Under the pieces are notes generated by a model. It was not told where the DNA came from and ran no database searches. It saw only the letters and a program-made list of their open reading frames with translations. Shown piece by piece: positions 33,180 to 43,064 of a stretch of 64,000 bases of DNA (position 1 is its first letter; every line of letters begins with the position of its first letter). Source of the stretch: Luteibacter aegosomatis (GTDB lineage: Bacteria; Pseudomonadota; Gammaproteobacteria; Xanthomonadales; Rhodanobacteraceae); assembly GCF_023078455.1 (NCBI RefSeq), contig NZ_CP095740.1, positions 1,476,001 to 1,540,000 on the forward strand, in the 5' to 3' direction. The translations under genes were made by a program, and so were the position numbers.

Positions 33180-35444
33180 ATGTCCGTCCCGCATCCCATC
33201 GCCGCCCGCCACAAGGGCTTCAACCGCGCCGAGATCGTCGACCAGAATTTCGTCGAGTTCGTGCAGTTCTGGCAGGGCGACGTCGCCCGCGCGCCGCGCG
33301 ACGACGAGCCCGTCCTGCCGGGCAGCGCGCTCGATGCGCGCGGCTTTCGCGAACTGCTGGAGTCGCAGCTGATCAGCCGTCACCTCGACCTGATGGCACG
33401 CGTGCTGCGCGTGCAGAACAAGGTGTTCTACACCATCGGCTCGTCGGGCCACGAGGGCAACGCCATGGTGGCGCGGCTTGCCCGGCACACCGACCCCGCC
33501 TTTCTGCATTACCGCAGCGGCGGCTTCATGGCCGAGCGCTTCCGCAAGCTGCCGGGCATGGATCCGATCATGGACTCGGCGCTTTCCTTCGCGGCCAGTG
33601 CCGAGGATCCCGCCTCCGGCGGCCGCCACAAGGTGTGGGGCAGCAAGCCTTTGTGGGTGTTGCCGCAGACGTCCACCATCGCCTCGCACCTGCCCAAGGC
33701 GCTGGGCACGGCCATCGCCATCGAGCAGGCCAGGCGCATCGGCCATGCATTGCCGATCCCGGGCGATTCGATCGCGATCTGCTCGTTCGGCGACGCCTCG
33801 TCCAATCACGCCACCGCGCAGACCGCGTTCAACGCGGCCGCGTGGACGGCGTACCAGAAGCTGCCCGCGCCGGTGCTCTTCGTCTGCGAGGACAACGGCA
33901 TCGGCATCTCGGTGAAGACGCCGGGTGGCTGGGTGGCGAGCAATTTCCAGCAGCGCGCCAATCTCGATTATTTCTATGCCGACGGCCTCGACCTGGCCGG
34001 CGGCTATGCGGGCGTGCAGCGTGCCGTCGAGCATTGCCGCACGACGCGCCGCCCGACCTTCCTGCACCTCAATACCACGCGCGTGATGGGGCATGCGGGC
34101 ACCGACTTCGAGATCGAATGGCGCTCGGTGGAAGAGCTGGTGGCGCTGGAAGCCACCGATCCGTTGTTGCGCAGCGCCACCATCGCGCTCGCCTCGGGCC
34201 TCTACGACCGCGACAGCCTGCTCAACCTCTACAACGACATCCGCAGGCGTTGTTTCGCCGCCGCCGACGAAGCCGATCGCACGCCGAAGCTCACCCGCCT
34301 CGCCGACGTGATGGCGCCGCTCGCGCCGTATTCGCCCGAGGCCGTGCGCGCGGAAGCCGAGGGCAAGGGCGACGTGGCGGAACGCGAGCGCGCTTTCGGC
34401 GGTGCGGAAAAATTGCCCGAGAAACAGCCCGCGCGTCACCTCGCCGTCCAGATCGGCCAGGCGCTGCATGAGTTGATGGCGAAATACCCGGAAAGCCTGC
34501 TGTTCGGCGAAGACGTGGCGCAGAAGGGCGGCGTGTATACGGTGACGAAGGGATTGCACAAGGCGTTCCGCAATGCGCGCGTGTTCAACACGCTGCTCGA
34601 CGAGACGATGATCCTGGGCCTGGCCCAGGGTTACGCCAACATGGGCATGCTCCCGTTGCCCGAGATCCAGTACCTGGCGTATTTCCACAACGCGTGCGAC
34701 CAGATCCGCGGCGAGGCGGCGTCACTGCAGTTTTTCTCCAACGGGCAGTATCGCAATCCCATGCTGATGCGCGTGGCGTCGCTGGGTTACCAGCGCGGCT
34801 TCGGCGGCCACTTCCACAACGACAACTCGATCACCGCGCTGCGTGACATTCCCGGACTGGTGGTGGGTTGCCCGAGCCGGGGCGACGACGCGGCGACCAT
34901 GTTGCGCACGATGGCGGCATTGGCGAAGGTGGACGGGCGCGTGGTCGCGTTCCTCGAGCCGATCGCGCTGTACATGACCAAGGACCTGTACGAGCCGGGC
35001 GACGGGCAGTGGCAGTTCCATTACCCCGAGCCGGGGCAGGCGATGCCTTTGGGCGAGGGGCGCGTGTACCACGAGGAGGCCGACGACCTGGTGATCTTCA
35101 CCTTCGGCAACGGCGTGCCGATGAGCCTGCGCGCGGCGCGGCGCATCGAACGGGCGCATGGCTGGAACGTGCGCGTGGTCGACCTGCGCTGGCTGGTGCC
35201 GCTCAACGACGGCTTCATCGCCGCGCAGGCGGCGTCCGCGAAGCGCGTGCTGGTGGTGGACGAAGGACGCAAGAGCGCGGGCGTGGGAGAGGGCGTGATC
35301 ACCGCGCTGGCCGAGGCGGGGCTGGGCGGGGTGCCGATGCGCCGCGTGGTGGGTGCGGATACCTTCACGCCGCTGGCGGGCGCGGCATTCCTCGTGTTGC
35401 CGGGTGACGACGATATCGTGGCGGCCGCTGCCGAACTGGCCTGA
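33180..35444 (+). CDS. fused E1 alpha/beta thiamine-diphosphate 2-oxoacid dehydrogenase
   Basis: Protein of 754 residues joining E1 alpha-like and E1 beta-like halves in one chain. The alpha half (about 1-400) has FYTIGSSGHEGNAMVA, the thiamine-diphosphate/Mg loop CSFGDASSNHATAQTAFNAA and EDNGIGISVKTPGG. The beta half (about 420-754) has LLFGEDVAQKGGVYTVTKGL, ETMILGLAQGYANMGMLPLPEI and a C-terminal transketolase-C region RVVDLRWLVPLNDGFI. The pattern resembles branched-chain or acetoin-type E1 enzymes. No E2 or E3 gene is adjacent, so partner subunits must be elsewhere. The ATG at 33180 is chosen over a distant upstream in-frame start that overlaps the GST gene. Confidence 0.88.
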   Translation: MSVPHPIAARHKGFNRAEIVDQNFVEFVQFWQGDVARAPRDDEPVLPGSALDARGFRELLESQLISRHLDLMARVLRVQNKVFYTIGSSGHEGNAMVARLARHTDPAFLHYRSGGFMAERFRKLPGMDPIMDSALSFAASAEDPASGGRHKVWGSKPLWVLPQTSTIASHLPKALGTAIAIEQARRIGHALPIPGDSIAICSFGDASSNHATAQTAFNAAAWTAYQKLPAPVLFVCEDNGIGISVKTPGGWVASNFQQRANLDYFYADGLDLAGGYAGVQRAVEHCRTTRRPTFLHLNTTRVMGHAGTDFEIEWRSVEELVALEATDPLLRSATIALASGLYDRDSLLNLYNDIRRRCFAAADEADRTPKLTRLADVMAPLAPYSPEAVRAEAEGKGDVAERERAFGGAEKLPEKQPARHLAVQIGQALHELMAKYPESLLFGEDVAQKGGVYTVTKGLHKAFRNARVFNTLLDETMILGLAQGYANMGMLPLPEIQYLAYFHNACDQIRGEAASLQFFSNGQYRNPMLMRVASLGYQRGFGGHFHNDNSITALRDIPGLVVGCPSRGDDAATMLRTMAALAKVDGRVVAFLEPIALYMTKDLYEPGDGQWQFHYPEPGQAMPLGEGRVYHEEADDLVIFTFGNGVPMSLRAARRIERAHGWNVRVVDLRWLVPLNDGFIAAQAASAKRVLVVDEGRKSAGVGEGVITALAEAGLGGVPMRRVVGADTFTPLAGAAFLVLPGDDDIVAAAAELA

Positions 35445-35474
35445 AACCTGCTCAGGATTAACGCTCCGCGGGAA

Positions 35475-35548
35475 TCGCGAACAGGGTTCGCTCCCACCCT
35501 CCGGTAGATGGGTTACTACCGGAGGGTGGGAGCGAACCCTGTTCGCGA
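35475..35548. repeat. family R palindrome copy 3 with compensatory changes
   Basis: Same architecture as 10979-11052, but the left arm reads GAACAGGGTTCGCTCCCACC and the right arm has the matching AGCGAACCCTGTTC, so pairing is preserved through changes on both sides. Inner stem CCGGTAG/CTACCGG. It lies between the convergent E1 and ppk genes and may act as a bidirectional terminator. Confidence 0.9.
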
Positions 35549-35575
35549 TGGAGCTCGCCGTAATCGAGCTATGGC

Positions 35576-37735
35576 TTAAACGGGCACCGGCGCCGCGATG
35601 CCCCCGAAACGCTCCAGCAACTGCGTCTGCGCATCCCGCACCGGTTGCCCCGCGCCCGGCTGCAACAGCGCGTAGCTTCCGTCCGGCTGCTGCAGCCATG
35701 CCGAATGGTTGTCGTTGAGGTAGTAATCCAGCTCCTTGCGCACCCGCTGCTTGAGCTTCTTGCCCTCGATGGGAAAGCATGTTTCCACGCGGCGATCCAG
35801 GTTGCGCTCCATCATGTCCGCGCTGGCGAGGTAGAGATCGGGATCGCCGTCGTTGTGGAACCAGTACACGCGGCTATGCTCCAGGAACCGCCCCACCACC
35901 GAACGCACGCGGATGTTCTGCGACACGCCCGGAATGCCGGCGCGAAGGCAACACATGCCGCGCACGATCAGTTCGATCTTCACGCCCGCCTGGCTGGCGC
36001 GGTAAAGGGCGCGGATCATCTTCGGATCGGTCACCGCGTTCAACTTGCAGACGATCTCCGCTTTCTTGCCCGCGGCGGCATGAACCGCCTCGCGGGCGAT
36101 CAGGTCGAGCAGGGTCTTCTTCAGCGTGAACGGGGCATACAGCATGCGCTTCATCTTCAACGCTTTGCCCATGCCCGTGAGCAGGCGGAAGAGGCGATGC
36201 ACGTCGTCGCACAATGCCTCGTCGGAGGTCAGGAGGCTGTAGTCGGTATACAGGCGCGCGTTGCCCGAGTGGTAGTTGCCGGTGCCAAGGTGCGCATAGG
36301 CGACCAGCTTGCCGTGTTCACGGCGCTGCACGTAGGCCAGCTTGGCATGCGTCTTTACGCCTACCACGCCGTAGGTCACCACGGCGCCGGCCTGCTGAAG
36401 TCGCGAGGCCAGGGTGAGGTTGGATTCCTCGTCGAAGCGGGCGCGTACCTCGACCACGGCGGTGACTTCCTTGCCCGCGCGCGCGGCTTCCACCAGCGCG
36501 TCGACGATTTCCGAGTTGGCGCCGCTGCGGTACAGCGTCTGCTTGATGGTAAGCACCTGCGGGTCTTTCGCCGATTGGCGCAGGAAGTCGACCACGGGCG
36601 AGAACGATTCGAACGGGTGGTAGAGCAGGACGTCCTGCTTACCGATCACCGCGAACATGTCTTCGGCCTCGGCCAGCACCTTGGGCAAGGCGGGCACGAA
36701 GGTGGGGAACTGGAGCCTGGCATACTCCGGCTTCAGCGTCATCTCGAACAGTCGGGCGAGGTTCACCGGGCCGTTCACTTCATAGAGCGAATCGGCGTCG
36801 AGCGCGAACTGCTTCAGCAGGTAGTCGACCAGCGGCTTCGGGCAATTGTCGGCCACCTCCAGGCGCACGGCGTCGCCGTAACGTCGCGAGAACAGCTCGC
36901 CGCGCAACGTGCGTGCGAGGTCCTCCACGTCTTCGGGATCGATCGAGAGGTCGGCGTTGCGGGTGAGGCGGAACTGGTACGAACCCAGCACGCGCATGCC
37001 CGGGAAAAGGTCGTCGGCATGCGCGTGGATGATCGACGAGAGCAGCACGTAATTGTCGCCGTCTTCGCATACCTCGGCCGGCAGGCGGATGATGCGAGGC
37101 AGGATGCGTGGCGCCGGCACGATGGCCAGCCCCGAGTCGCGGCCGAAGGCGTCGGTGCCTTCCAGTTGCACGATGAAGTTGAGGCTCTTGTTGACCAGCC
37201 GGGGAAACGGATGGGTGGGGTCCAGGCCGATCGGCGTGATCAGCGGCGCCACCTCATGCCGGAAATAGCGACGGATCCAGAGCTTCTGCTTGTGCGACCA
37301 CTGGTTGCGACGCACGATGCGGATGCCCTCGGCATCCAGCGCGGGGAGGATCTTCTCGTTGAGGATCCGGTACTGCCGCTCGATCTGCCGGTGGGCGATC
37401 TCGGCGATCTCGGCCAGCACGCGCCTGGGCGGGATGCCGTCGGCACCGATCACCTCGTGATCGAAGGCGATCTGCTGCTTGAGGCCCGCCACGCGGATCT
37501 CGAAGAACTCGTCCATGTTGGACGAAAAGATCAGCAGGAATTTCAGCCGTTCGATCAGCGGCTTGGACTCGTCCAGCGCTTGGTCGAGTACGCGGATGTT
37601 GAACTGCAGCTGCGACAGCTCACGGTGGATGTAGAGGGCCGGGTCGTTGAGGTCGGGGCCGACGGTATCGGGCGCGGGCGGAAGCCTCACGGCGGCGCTC
37701 TTCGGCGCGGCGGTAGGGTCGGTGGGCGGCGTCAT
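35576..37735 (-). CDS. ppk: polyphosphate kinase 1
   Basis: Protein of 719 residues, the usual size of PPK1, which polymerises ATP gamma-phosphate into polyphosphate at the membrane. Domain order is visible: N-domain (HRELSQLQFNIRVLDQALDE), head domain, then two C domains with the phospholipase-D-like fold. Catalytic elements include VKTHAKLAYVQRREHG (His autophosphorylation region, about 455), YAHLGTGNYHSGNARLYTDY, and near 610 CCLRAGIPGVSQNIRVRSVVGRFLEHSRVYWF with the second conserved His. No exopolyphosphatase gene is adjacent; the gene is monocistronic in this view, bounded by palindromes on both sides. Confidence 0.96.
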   Translation of the reverse strand: MTPPTDPTAAPKSAAVRLPPAPDTVGPDLNDPALYIHRELSQLQFNIRVLDQALDESKPLIERLKFLLIFSSNMDEFFEIRVAGLKQQIAFDHEVIGADGIPPRRVLAEIAEIAHRQIERQYRILNEKILPALDAEGIRIVRRNQWSHKQKLWIRRYFRHEVAPLITPIGLDPTHPFPRLVNKSLNFIVQLEGTDAFGRDSGLAIVPAPRILPRIIRLPAEVCEDGDNYVLLSSIIHAHADDLFPGMRVLGSYQFRLTRNADLSIDPEDVEDLARTLRGELFSRRYGDAVRLEVADNCPKPLVDYLLKQFALDADSLYEVNGPVNLARLFEMTLKPEYARLQFPTFVPALPKVLAEAEDMFAVIGKQDVLLYHPFESFSPVVDFLRQSAKDPQVLTIKQTLYRSGANSEIVDALVEAARAGKEVTAVVEVRARFDEESNLTLASRLQQAGAVVTYGVVGVKTHAKLAYVQRREHGKLVAYAHLGTGNYHSGNARLYTDYSLLTSDEALCDDVHRLFRLLTGMGKALKMKRMLYAPFTLKKTLLDLIAREAVHAAAGKKAEIVCKLNAVTDPKMIRALYRASQAGVKIELIVRGMCCLRAGIPGVSQNIRVRSVVGRFLEHSRVYWFHNDGDPDLYLASADMMERNLDRRVETCFPIEGKKLKQRVRKELDYYLNDNHSAWLQQPDGSYALLQPGAGQPVRDAQTQLLERFGGIAAPVPV

Positions 37736-37856
37736 CGTATCCAGGGCTGCAGTCCTCGTCGCGGTTCGCGACGCCCTGATGGTACGCCGCCCGGGGAGCT
37801 TATGACCGGGCTTTTACGATGGCGTGACATGCTCGTCGACCATGCTTGCCTGCGTC

Positions 37857-37995
37857 CGCGGCATTCCCATCTCCCACGTCGCACCTGCGAAAGCGGGTGC
37901 CGGCGCCTTGCGCCGCACCGTCAGTTCGTATGGCGAGACGTTCGCAGGCGCACGTACCGCGTCGCTGGATTCCTGCTTTCGCAGGAATGACGGGA
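37857..37995. repeat. degenerate REP-type repeat cluster
   Basis: Contains ATTCCTGC-TTTC-GCAGGAAT (37968-37987) followed by GACGGGAAG, and upstream a diverged partner ACCTGCGAAAGCGGGTGCC. The TTCCTGC...GCAGGAA core recalls the family S palindrome at 17157-17261. The gap 37736-38004 between ppk and murB shows no gene. Confidence 0.65.
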
Positions 37996-38004
37996 AGGGG
38001 GTGG

Positions 38005-39051
38005 TCAGACCACCAGCGGTTCGGGTTCGAGCGACACGCCGAACCTCGCTTCGACGCCCACCATCACCTTTTGCGCGAACGCCCAGAGCTCCGGTCCCGT
38101 CGCCTTGCCATGGTTGACCAGCACCAGCGCATGGCGGTTGGACATTCCCGCGTCGCCGTCGCGTTCGCCCTTGAATCCTGCGGCTTCGATGAGCCACGCC
38201 GCGGAAATCTTCGCCGTGCCCCCCGTGTGCGGCCAGACCGGCAGGCCCGGGTGGGCGAGGGCGAGGGCGTCGGCTTTCGCGGCCGGAACGATGGGGTTCT
38301 TGAAGAAGCTCCCGGCATTGCCGATCACGGCCGGGTCGGGCAGCTTGCGTGAGCGCAGGCGCACCACGGCCTCGGCCACGTGATACGGCGTGGCACGGAC
38401 CACGCCCATTTTCTCCACTTCCTCGCGGATGCCCGCGTAATCGAGCGACAGCGGCCGCTCGCGCGGAAGGGCGAAGGTCACCGCCGCCACGATCCAGCGT
38501 CCCGCCTGCTGCTTGAAGCTGGAATGGCGGTACGAGAACGCGCATTCCGCCTTGCCGAGTACCACGAACTCACCTTTGTGCGTATCCCACGCTTCCACGC
38601 TGTCGATGAACTCGGACACCTCGACGCCATAGGCGCCGATGTTCTGGATGGGCGAGGCGCCGACCGTGCCGGGGATGAGGATCAGGTTTTCCAGCCCCGC
38701 GTAGCCCCGGCCCAGCGACCAGCGCACGAAATCGTCCCAGCGCTCGCCGGCGGCCACGCGGATCAGCACGCGATCGTCGCGTTGGAATGTCTCCACGCCG
38801 CGGTTCGCCATGGCGAGCACGGTGCCGTCGATGTCACCCTTGATGAGCAGGTTGCTGCCTTCACCCAGGACCAGTACCGGGCCGCTTTTCACGGCGGGGT
38901 AGGCCAGCAGTTCGGGAATTTTCGTGACGTCGTGCACTTCGGCCAGCAGCTTCGCGCGCGCGTTCACTCGTAGCGTATTGCGCGAGCCCAGGGGCGCGTC
39001 GGAAGCGAGGGTGAAGCCGCCCATGTCGACGGGCGCGTTGTTGAGGGTCAT
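38005..39051 (-). CDS. murB: UDP-N-acetylmuramate dehydrogenase
   Basis: Protein of 348 residues, a type I MurB, reducing UDP-GlcNAc-enolpyruvate to UDP-MurNAc with NADPH and FAD in peptidoglycan synthesis. The FAD-binding region is [15 protein letters not shown] (about 55-69) and [22 protein letters not shown] (about 118-139). The type I loop YRHSSFK near 180 and the catalytic Ser in [11 protein letters not shown] (about 247) are present. The start overlaps the pyrD stop (ATGA), so murB is translated from the same transcript as pyrD and the upstream methyltransferase, an unusual pairing of cell wall and pyrimidine synthesis. Confidence 0.96.
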   Translation of the reverse strand: MTLNNAPVDMGGFTLASDAPLGSRNTLRVNARAKLLAEVHDVTKIPELLAYPAVKSGPVLVLGEGSNLLIKGDIDGTVLAMANRGVETFQRDDRVLIRVAAGERWDDFVRWSLGRGYAGLENLILIPGTVGASPIQNIGAYGVEVSEFIDSVEAWDTHKGEFVVLGKAECAFSYRHSSFKQQAGRWIVAAVTFALPRERPLSLDYAGIREEVEKMGVVRATPYHVAEAVVRLRSRKLPDPAVIGNAGSFFKNPIVPAAKADALALAHPGLPVWPHTGGTAKISAAWLIEAAGFKGERDGDAGMSNRHALVLVNHGKATGPELWAFAQKVMVGVEARFGVSLEPEPLVV

Positions 39052-40076
39052 GCGAGGGTTCCGCGGCGGCGGATTTCGGCCACCGCTTCGTTGATGAGCC
39101 TGGGGCCGCGATAGACGAGGCCGGAATACACCTGCACCAGCGAGGCACCGGATTGCAGCTTTTCGGCGGCATCGTCGCCGTCGAGGATGCCGCCCACGCC
39201 GATGATGGGCAGGCGATCGCCGACGCGCGCCTTCATGCCGCGCACTACGGCGGTGGATTTGGCGAACAAGGGTTTGCCGGAAAGCCCGCCCGTTTCATTG
39301 GCATGCGGATCGCCGGCCACCCTATCGCGGTCGACCGTGGTATTGGTGCAGATCACGCCGTCGATGCCCGAGGCGACCAATACCTCGGCGATCGCGTCGA
39401 GTTCGGTCTCGGACAGGTCGGGGGCGATCTTCAGCAGCATCGGTTTGCGCTTGCCGTGCTGGCTCGCCAGGCGCTCCTGCGCGTCACGCAAGGTGCCGAT
39501 GAAGCGGCGCAACGTTTCCTCTTCCTGCAGGTCGCGCAGGCCCTGCGTGTTGGGCGAGGAAATGTTGACGGTGACGTAGCTGGCGAGCGGATACGCGCGC
39601 TCCAGGCACAGCAGGTAGTCGTCGGTGGCCCGCTCGTTGGGCGTGTCCTTGTTCTTGCCGATGTTGATGCCGAGTACGCTCTTGAAAGAAGCCTTTTCGA
39701 CGTTGCGTACCAGTGCATCGATGCCGCCGTTGTTGAAGCCCAGGCGGTTGATGATGGCCTGGTGGTTCGGCAGGCGGAACATGCGTGGCTTGTCGTTGCC
39801 GGGCTGCGGTCGCGGCGTGACGGTGCCGATCTCGACGAAGCCGAAACCCATGGCGGCGAGGCCGTCGAGATGTTCGCCGTTCTTGTCCAGTCCGGCGGCG
39901 AGACCCACGGGGTTCGGGAAGCGGATGCCGAAGACGGTGACCGGAAGGTCGGCGGGCGGCTTGTTGATGAGGCCGGACAGGTTGCTGCGCCAAGCCACGT
40001 CGGATGCGTAGAGCGTGAGACCGTGGGCGGTCTCGGCATCGAGGGCGAACAGCAGGGGGCGGATCAGGTCGTACAT
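39048..40076 (-). CDS. pyrD: dihydroorotate dehydrogenase (quinone), class 2
   Basis: FMN enzyme of 342 residues catalysing the fourth step of pyrimidine synthesis at the inner membrane. It starts [18 protein letters not shown], the N-terminal helical extension of class 2 enzymes. Other motifs: [40 protein letters not shown], the catalytic base Ser region [17 protein letters not shown] (about 175) and [20 protein letters not shown]. The start at 40076 overlaps the preceding methyltransferase stop and the stop overlaps murB. A longer frame upstream is rejected because the added residues do not resemble PyrD. Confidence 0.97.
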   Translation of the reverse strand: MYDLIRPLLFALDAETAHGLTLYASDVAWRSNLSGLINKPPADLPVTVFGIRFPNPVGLAAGLDKNGEHLDGLAAMGFGFVEIGTVTPRPQPGNDKPRMFRLPNHQAIINRLGFNNGGIDALVRNVEKASFKSVLGINIGKNKDTPNERATDDYLLCLERAYPLASYVTVNISSPNTQGLRDLQEEETLRRFIGTLRDAQERLASQHGKRKPMLLKIAPDLSETELDAIAEVLVASGIDGVICTNTTVDRDRVAGDPHANETGGLSGKPLFAKSTAVVRGMKARVGDRLPIIGVGGILDGDDAAEKLQSGASLVQVYSGLVYRGPRLINEAVAEIRRRGTLA

Positions 40077-40843
40077 CAGGCGTCCGGACGGCCCGCGAAC
40101 ACGCGGGTGTCGTAATCGAAATCGATGAAACCGCCGTCTTGCGTCGCGTCGAACAGCGATCGCAGGGCGGCGAGCATGGGTTCGTGGTTGGGATGGCCGG
40201 GCTTGGGCATGTAGGACGAGGACAGGGTGCGGCCGAGCAGTGCGTCGTGGTCGAGCTTCTGGCCGTGGGGGATGGAGGTCATGCCGAGATACCCCTTGCC
40301 GAACCAGGCAGCCATGGCGTCGTCGTCGGCGTAGCGTTCGGAGACGCCAACGTAATCCACGCCGTATTCGTGAAGCAGGCGCTCGTAGCCTTCGAGGAAC
40401 GGCGTGCCGAACAGGCGACGCGAGTTCCAGAACACGACGGCGAGGCCGCGCGGCGAAAGCACGCGACGGCATTCGTCGCGTACCTTCGCCGTGTCGAACC
40501 AGTGGAAGGCCTGCGCCATCGTGACCAGGTCCACCGAACCGTCGGCAAGCCCGGTGGCCTCGGCGCTACCGTCGAGGGCGGCGAAGCGGGGTTCGCCGCC
40601 CAGCCAGCGCACGGCCGCCTCGCGCATCGCCGCATTGGGTTCCACCGCCGTCACCCGATACCCCGCATCGAGGAACAGTTTCGACGAGATGCCGGTACCG
40701 GCGCCGATGTCGGCGACGGTCCAGTGCGGGGTGACGCCGAGGCCGTGCAGCCAGTCGACCAGCGCGCGGGGATAGTCGGGCCGGTAGCGGACGTAGTCTT
40801 CCACGCGATCCGAGAAACGGTCCTTCGAGCGCAGGTCGTTCAT
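40076..40843 (-). CDS. class I SAM-dependent methyltransferase
   Basis: Protein of 255 residues with a Rossmann methyltransferase fold. Motif I is [19 protein letters not shown] (about 43-61), followed by [10 protein letters not shown] with the acidic residue binding the ribose, and later [18 protein letters not shown] and [14 protein letters not shown]. The pattern resembles methyltransf_11 enzymes acting on small molecules; the substrate is unknown. It is the first gene in the short operon with pyrD and murB. Its start is 12 bases after the stop of the AmaB-like aldehyde dehydrogenase gene on the same strand, so read-through from there is possible. Confidence 0.9.
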   Translation of the reverse strand: MNDLRSKDRFSDRVEDYVRYRPDYPRALVDWLHGLGVTPHWTVADIGAGTGISSKLFLDAGYRVTAVEPNAAMREAAVRWLGGEPRFAALDGSAEATGLADGSVDLVTMAQAFHWFDTAKVRDECRRVLSPRGLAVVFWNSRRLFGTPFLEGYERLLHEYGVDYVGVSERYADDDAMAAWFGKGYLGMTSIPHGQKLDHDALLGRTLSSSYMPKPGHPNHEPMLAALRSLFDATQDGGFIDFDYDTRVFAGRPDA

Positions 40844-40855
40844 GGCGTCACCCGG

Positions 40856-42391
40856 TCAGAACTCGAACTTGATGCCCTGGGCCAGCGGCAGCGCGTCGGA
40901 GTAGTTGATGGTGTTGGTCTGGCGGCGCATGTAGGCCTTCCAGGCGTCGGAACCGGATTCGCGACCGCCGCCGGTTTCCTTCTCGCCGCCGAACGCGCCA
41001 CCGATTTCCGCGCCGGAGGTGCCGATGTTCACGTTGGCGATGCCGCAATCCGAGCCGGCCGCCGACAGGTACTGTTCGGCCGCCTTGAGGTCTTGCGTGA
41101 AGATGGCCGACGACAGGCCCTGCGGCACGCCGTTCTGCATGGCGATGGCTTCGTCGAGGGTATCGAACGGCATCACGTAGAGGATGGGCGCGAAGGTTTC
41201 GGTCTGCACCACCTCGTCGCTGTTGGACAGGCCGGTGACGATGGTGGGCAGCACGAAGTTGCCCTTGCGGTCGGTGAGCGCCTTGCCGCCCGTGCGCACG
41301 GTGCCGCCGGCCGCCTTGGCCCGCTCGATGGCGTCCAGGTAGGCCTTTACGGCTTCGGGGCTATTGAGCGGGCCCATGAGGGTGGTGGGCAGCGTGGGAT
41401 CGCCGATCTTCTGCTCGACCTGGCCGTAGGCCTTCACCAGCGTGTCGACCACCGCATCGTGGATCGACGAATGCACCAGCACGCGGCGCGTGCTCGTGCA
41501 GCGCTGGCCCGCGGTGCCGACGGCGCCGAAGACGATGGCGGGAATCGCCAGCTTCAGGTCGGCGCTCCTGTCGAGGATGATGGCGTTGTTGCCGCCCAGC
41601 TCCAGCAGGCTGCGGCCCATGCGGCGGGCCACGCGCTCGCCCACCGCCCGGCCCACCTTGGTGGAACCGGTGAAGCTGATCAACGGAATGCGCTTGTCGT
41701 CGACGAAAGCCTGCGCCAGGTCGGTGCCGGCGTCGTTGAACAGGAAGAAGATGTCGGGGAAGCCGGCTTCCTTCAGTGCCTCGTTGCAGATCTTCATCGT
41801 GGCGATGGCCGAGAGCGGTGTCTTCGGCGAGGGCTTCCAGATGCAGATGTTGCCGCAGATGGCGGCGAGGAAGGCGTTCCAGCTCCATACCGCGACGGGG
41901 AAGTTGAACGCGCTGACGATGCCGACGATGCCCAACGGATGCCACTGCTCGTACATGCGATGGCCCGGGCGTTCGGAGTGCATGGTGTACCCGTAGAGCA
42001 TGCGGCTCTGGCCCACCGCGAAATCGGCGATGTCGATCATCTCCTGCACTTCGCCGTCGCCCTCGGGCTTGATCTTGCCCATTTCCAGGGCCACCAGGGA
42101 GCCGAGCGCGTCCTTGTGCCGGCGCAGCGCCTCACCGCACAGGCGTACGGCCTCGCCGCGGCGCGGCGCCGGGGTGTTGCGCCATACCGTGAACGCTTCC
42201 TGGGCGCGCTGCACGATCGTCTCGTAATCGGCGGCGCTGGACGCCTGGACCGTGGCGATGACCTCGCCCGTGGCGGGATTGGTGGGCGACAGCGTGCCCA
42301 CTTCGGTGGTGGCGGCCCATTCGCCCCGGCCGAGGTAGGTGCCCGACTCGGTGGCGTTGAGGCCGAGCGCGGAGAGGATGGTGGCGGACAT
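40856..42391 (-). CDS. amaB: aldehyde dehydrogenase, ALDH7/AmaB-like (aminoadipate semialdehyde dehydrogenase)
   Basis: Protein of 511 residues from the ATG at 42391; an earlier start would add 22 residues rich in Arg. The fold markers are [39 protein letters not shown], the catalytic Glu in [12 protein letters not shown] and the nucleophile Cys in [18 protein letters not shown]. The sequence HMLYGY-like [22 protein letters not shown] and the [18 protein letters not shown]-terminus are typical of ALDH7A1/AmaB, which oxidises L-2-aminoadipate 6-semialdehyde in lysine breakdown. Together with gcdH at 30814 this supports lysine catabolism. The symbol is by similarity of pattern, not by search. 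Confidence 0.88.
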   Translation of the reverse strand: MSATILSALGLNATESGTYLGRGEWAATTEVGTLSPTNPATGEVIATVQASSAADYETIVQRAQEAFTVWRNTPAPRRGEAVRLCGEALRRHKDALGSLVALEMGKIKPEGDGEVQEMIDIADFAVGQSRMLYGYTMHSERPGHRMYEQWHPLGIVGIVSAFNFPVAVWSWNAFLAAICGNICIWKPSPKTPLSAIATMKICNEALKEAGFPDIFFLFNDAGTDLAQAFVDDKRIPLISFTGSTKVGRAVGERVARRMGRSLLELGGNNAIILDRSADLKLAIPAIVFGAVGTAGQRCTSTRRVLVHSSIHDAVVDTLVKAYGQVEQKIGDPTLPTTLMGPLNSPEAVKAYLDAIERAKAAGGTVRTGGKALTDRKGNFVLPTIVTGLSNSDEVVQTETFAPILYVMPFDTLDEAIAMQNGVPQGLSSAIFTQDLKAAEQYLSAAGSDCGIANVNIGTSGAEIGGAFGGEKETGGGRESGSDAWKAYMRRQTNTINYSDALPLAQGIKFEF

Positions 42392-42596
42392 GACGGCTCC
42401 TTTGACGGCGCGCCGACGGAATGACCGCGCGCCAGGGTAAAACCCCGATTCTAGCAAAGGCCTCCTTCACGACCCGTTGTGCGGCGCGGGACGGATGTGG
42501 GGGAAATGTCATGACCGGCCCCGGTCTCGCCAACCGTGCCGTGACGGAGACGAGGGCATGCTCTGACTCAAGTTGTTGATCAGGCAGGAGACCTCC

Positions 42597-42863
42597 ATGA
42601 CGCGCGTCTACGAGATTCCCTATCTCCCGGAAAGCGGGTTCCGCTGGGCGGTCCGCATGGACGGCGCCGTGGTCGAATACTTTTCCTCCCGCTTCGAGGC
42701 GCTGCGGGCGGCGGTCAACCGTGCGGCGGCCGACGGGGGCGACGCCAGCATCCGCGTTGAGGGTGCCGACGGGGTGTGGCGGCCGTTCGGCAGCGATGCC
42801 AAGCGCCCATTCGAGACCTCCGAGTACGCCGAGCAGCGACGGATGCTGTCTCTGGTGCGCTAA
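42597..42863 (+). CDS. small DUF2188-like protein
   Basis: Protein of 88 residues from the ATG at 42597, preceded by AGGAG at 6-base spacing. It contains WAVRMDGAVVEYFSSRFEALRAAVNRAAADGGDASIRVEGADGVWRPF: a short beta-alpha-beta unit in which a strand is followed by a helix and a second strand, similar to DUF2188 proteins. No signal peptide or membrane segment. It stands alone just upstream of tRNA-Arg. Function unknown. Confidence 0.72.
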   Translation: MTRVYEIPYLPESGFRWAVRMDGAVVEYFSSRFEALRAAVNRAAADGGDASIRVEGADGVWRPFGSDAKRPFETSEYAEQRRMLSLVR

Positions 42864-42927
42864 CGCCGTCGCTCGGTCCAGTGGCGCTCCGGGACAATTC
42901 ACGAGGGGCGACGCCGCCGGCGCGCCC

Positions 42928-42956
42928 GTGACCGCGTCGCCGGCTTTCGGTATTCT
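42928..42956 (+). promoter_or_regulatory. promoter of tRNA-Arg
   Basis: GTGACC (42928-42933) and TATTCT (42951-42956) are 17 bases apart and the tRNA starts 10 bases later. The match is moderate but the spacing and position are right. Confidence 0.6.
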
Positions 42957-42966
42957 TGGTCGGTTA

Positions 42967-43043
42967 GCCGCCGTAGCTCAGCTGGATAGAGCGGTCGCCT
43001 CCTAAGCGACAGGTCGTGGGTTCGAATCCCGCCGGTGGCGCCA
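42967..43043 (+). tRNA. tRNA-Arg (anticodon CCT)
   Basis: 77-nt cloverleaf with encoded CCA. The acceptor stem GCCGCCG pairs with CGGTGGC with one G-U pair, the D-arm is GCTCAGCTGGATAGAGC, the anticodon stem GTCGC/GCGAC encloses loop CTCCTAA (anticodon CCT, reading AGG), and the T-arm is GTGGG-TTCGAAT-CCCGC. No integrated element is seen at its 3' end. Confidence 0.96.
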
Positions 43044-43064
43044 TTCCCGAGTCTGGAGAGCCTT

